The notes below the pieces were generated by a model that was given only the letters and a program-made list of their open reading frames with translations, was not told where the DNA came from and ran no database searches. This document shows, in pieces, positions 63,701 to 64,000 of a DNA stretch of 64,000 nt; the first letter of the stretch is position 1, and each line of letters starts with the position of its first letter. The translations under genes were made by a program, and so were the position numbers. The DNA lies in the NCBI RefSeq assembly GCF_026248685.1, contig NZ_CP111038.1, positions 1 to 64,000 on the forward strand, written 5' to 3'. This stretch comes from Haladaptatus caseinilyticus (GTDB lineage: Archaea > Halobacteriota > Halobacteria > Halobacteriales > Haladaptataceae).

Positions 63701-64000
63701 TGACGACCCGGATTTCGGACGCGCTTCCATGTTCGGCGCTCCGTCGTCGGAGCAGTCACCAGCCGAAGACCCACCGAACTCCACATCGTCCGAGCAGACA
63801 GAAACAGGCAGTCGAGATGAACGTAGTAGCGAAGGAGAGGCGGGAACCACAGACGCAGGCCAAGAGCCGAGGGACACGGACGACGAGGCCGAACGATCGA
63901 GTGATGCTACACTCTCCGAGCACGTTCGCTACAATACGGAGACCGATTGCTACGTCTGTGATCTCTGTGGCACCGAATATGCCGATGCTGAGAAGCGACG
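60789..64000 (+). CDS. VirD4/TraG-type coupling protein (3' end beyond window)
   Basis: An open frame of at least 1070 codons that runs off the window. Residues 1-440 are helical and polar; the ATPase begins at AASTGSGKSKSVQNDML (Walker A, about residue 452), with LLESKGDAMVEN, then VIIEEAAAVATSELVYEEFL (Walker B, about residue 729) and GFGVSLGLIMQYPDQ. This is the layout of conjugative coupling proteins. After about residue 880 comes a very acidic low-complexity tail (S, D, E, T), then a Cys pair motif CYVCDLCG (Cys 1054, 1057 and 1060) that looks like a zinc finger. No N-terminal membrane helix is evident, unlike classical VirD4. ATG 60789 lies 32 bases after the VirB4 stop. Confidence 0.82.
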   Translation, partial: MTATRRYIRIEPAHERVTPSDIISRLAGLRKLKSGWKVKYHPLKNAPTFEFLALTQGNQTPVRFYLGVNDETLLSTIRSELTTAYPASYHLSEEELTLPDELLGPSTENTDTDEEDSPEPQSVDDARSELLNRTPIAARWRGIGTRSDDWMTPLTQYSQLHATDQRTDSASAKAPLATAVERLSQASAPTVLQVLFTRYADWEKAANTRKENIQTKHDGFVQSAKTSFNDMLRGYDEEEIRDRRRGRDAPQIGENIRQSPNATSGGAASRQALIDQKNPSQTYLVNMRAAGVPPADATETTIGTVHSEVDALANAFNHLGGAYYELDGSRLAKGLTNIRDPAKKELKRLLDRSFNISRQGRKRSQLILNADELANFVAVPSAHTLTTEGARGTRGKERLRQPLSLPAPEMLDRLSAPGMAIGLPLKDRNQPLDDAVYAHISTLVTHYIRAASTGSGKSKSVQNDMLTLSEHVGGPTVLLESKGDAMVENYLKAHYAKFGTLDNVYHFDAPEMLPAFSFFDIRPKLAMGRRREDAIQDTVEHFHEVMRLILGKETHDRAFVANEILTFLIKALFDKEYGQDAFSLDTLIEAVYQMRHERIIPEICAENAHIERALLQQCELDESQFQQSMGGAANRLNKLVELEHLYQIFNHVPEWDDEAGEYTENVFDFRHFLDEDVVILFDIGELRTDSRNALTMVLLSNLWDAAQGWSDENRTGEDKPVTSDEKIANVIIEEAAAVATSELVYEEFLPQGRGFGVSLGLIMQYPDQVNDHSRSNRPYKEILNNVKTKIIGNIEVDDELAKSMAHENLSTQDLSKRIQRLPSGEWIVQLPSPGFGKTDPTTFSLAPLPIPEGHPESDEPLAGDAHHLFEEMARPQVRRRTQTECSIHNRPSTIGHGDARDTLAEMGGEGEDTAGTDGSQEHTPDAEAADGGTPAETPFFGGSDVSDATDTAADGEVESDTEDTPASDRPSDDPDFGRASMFGAPSSEQSPAEDPPNSTSSEQTETGSRDERSSEGEAGTTDAGQEPRDTDDEAERSSDATLSEHVRYNTETDCYVCDLCGTEYADAEKR

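Overview
The window looks like part of a haloarchaeal plasmid or megaplasmid. The proteins are acidic, secreted proteins almost all carry twin-arginine (Tat) signals (about 11 of them), there are many short winged-helix regulators of haloarchaeal type, and several genes appear to be leaderless with a TATA box about 25-40 nt before the start codon. A ParA partition gene sits beside an iteron-like repeat field, and a type IV secretion (conjugation-like) gene set occupies the right end. No rRNA, tRNA or CRISPR array was seen. Genus cannot be fixed from the sequence alone.

Layout. 1-1.8 kb: iteron-like repeats, parA and a small partner gene. 2.8-12.8 kb: a catabolic island with a DUF1028 protein, an Opp/Dpp-type ABC importer (fused ATPases, two permeases, Tat lipoprotein binding protein), an M20-family N-carbamoyl amino acid hydrolase/allantoate amidohydrolase, an intact IclR regulator and a headless IclR relic. 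13.6-15.3 kb: an aldo/keto reductase and decayed genes. 15.4-27.4 kb: a phosphorus island with polyphosphate kinase, a cytoplasmic PPP-type phosphatase, a secreted metallophosphoesterase, PhoX and two PhoD phosphatases; four of these have the same TATA-type promoter word at nearly the same distance from the start. 27.6-31.1 kb: a secreted GH89-type alpha-N-acetylglucosaminidase and a secreted DUF6454-type protein.

33.2-38.5 kb and 57.1-64 kb (cut by the window end): two halves of a conjugation-like machinery: pilin-like small membrane protein, sequon-rich surface protein, VirB6/TrbL-like channel, membrane AAA+ ATPase, then a VirB3/PrgI-like protein, a separate VirB4 N-domain protein, VirB4 ATPase and a VirD4/TraG-type coupling protein. 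Between them lie about 18.6 kb of cargo full of small regulatory modules, relics and duplications.

The most interesting cargo is a set of three paralogous two-gene modules (winged-helix protein followed by a small His/Trp-rich protein), each with its own inverted repeat just upstream, which resemble autoregulated toxin-antitoxin units. Other unusual items are a dispersed palindrome GTTAGTAT-N3-ATACTAAC (four copies), a Cys-rich halocin-like peptide relic next to a tiny membrane protein gene, winged-helix plus small-membrane-protein pairs, and a 75-bp hairpin-containing repeat present twice. All functions are inferred from reading the translated sequence; no database search was run.
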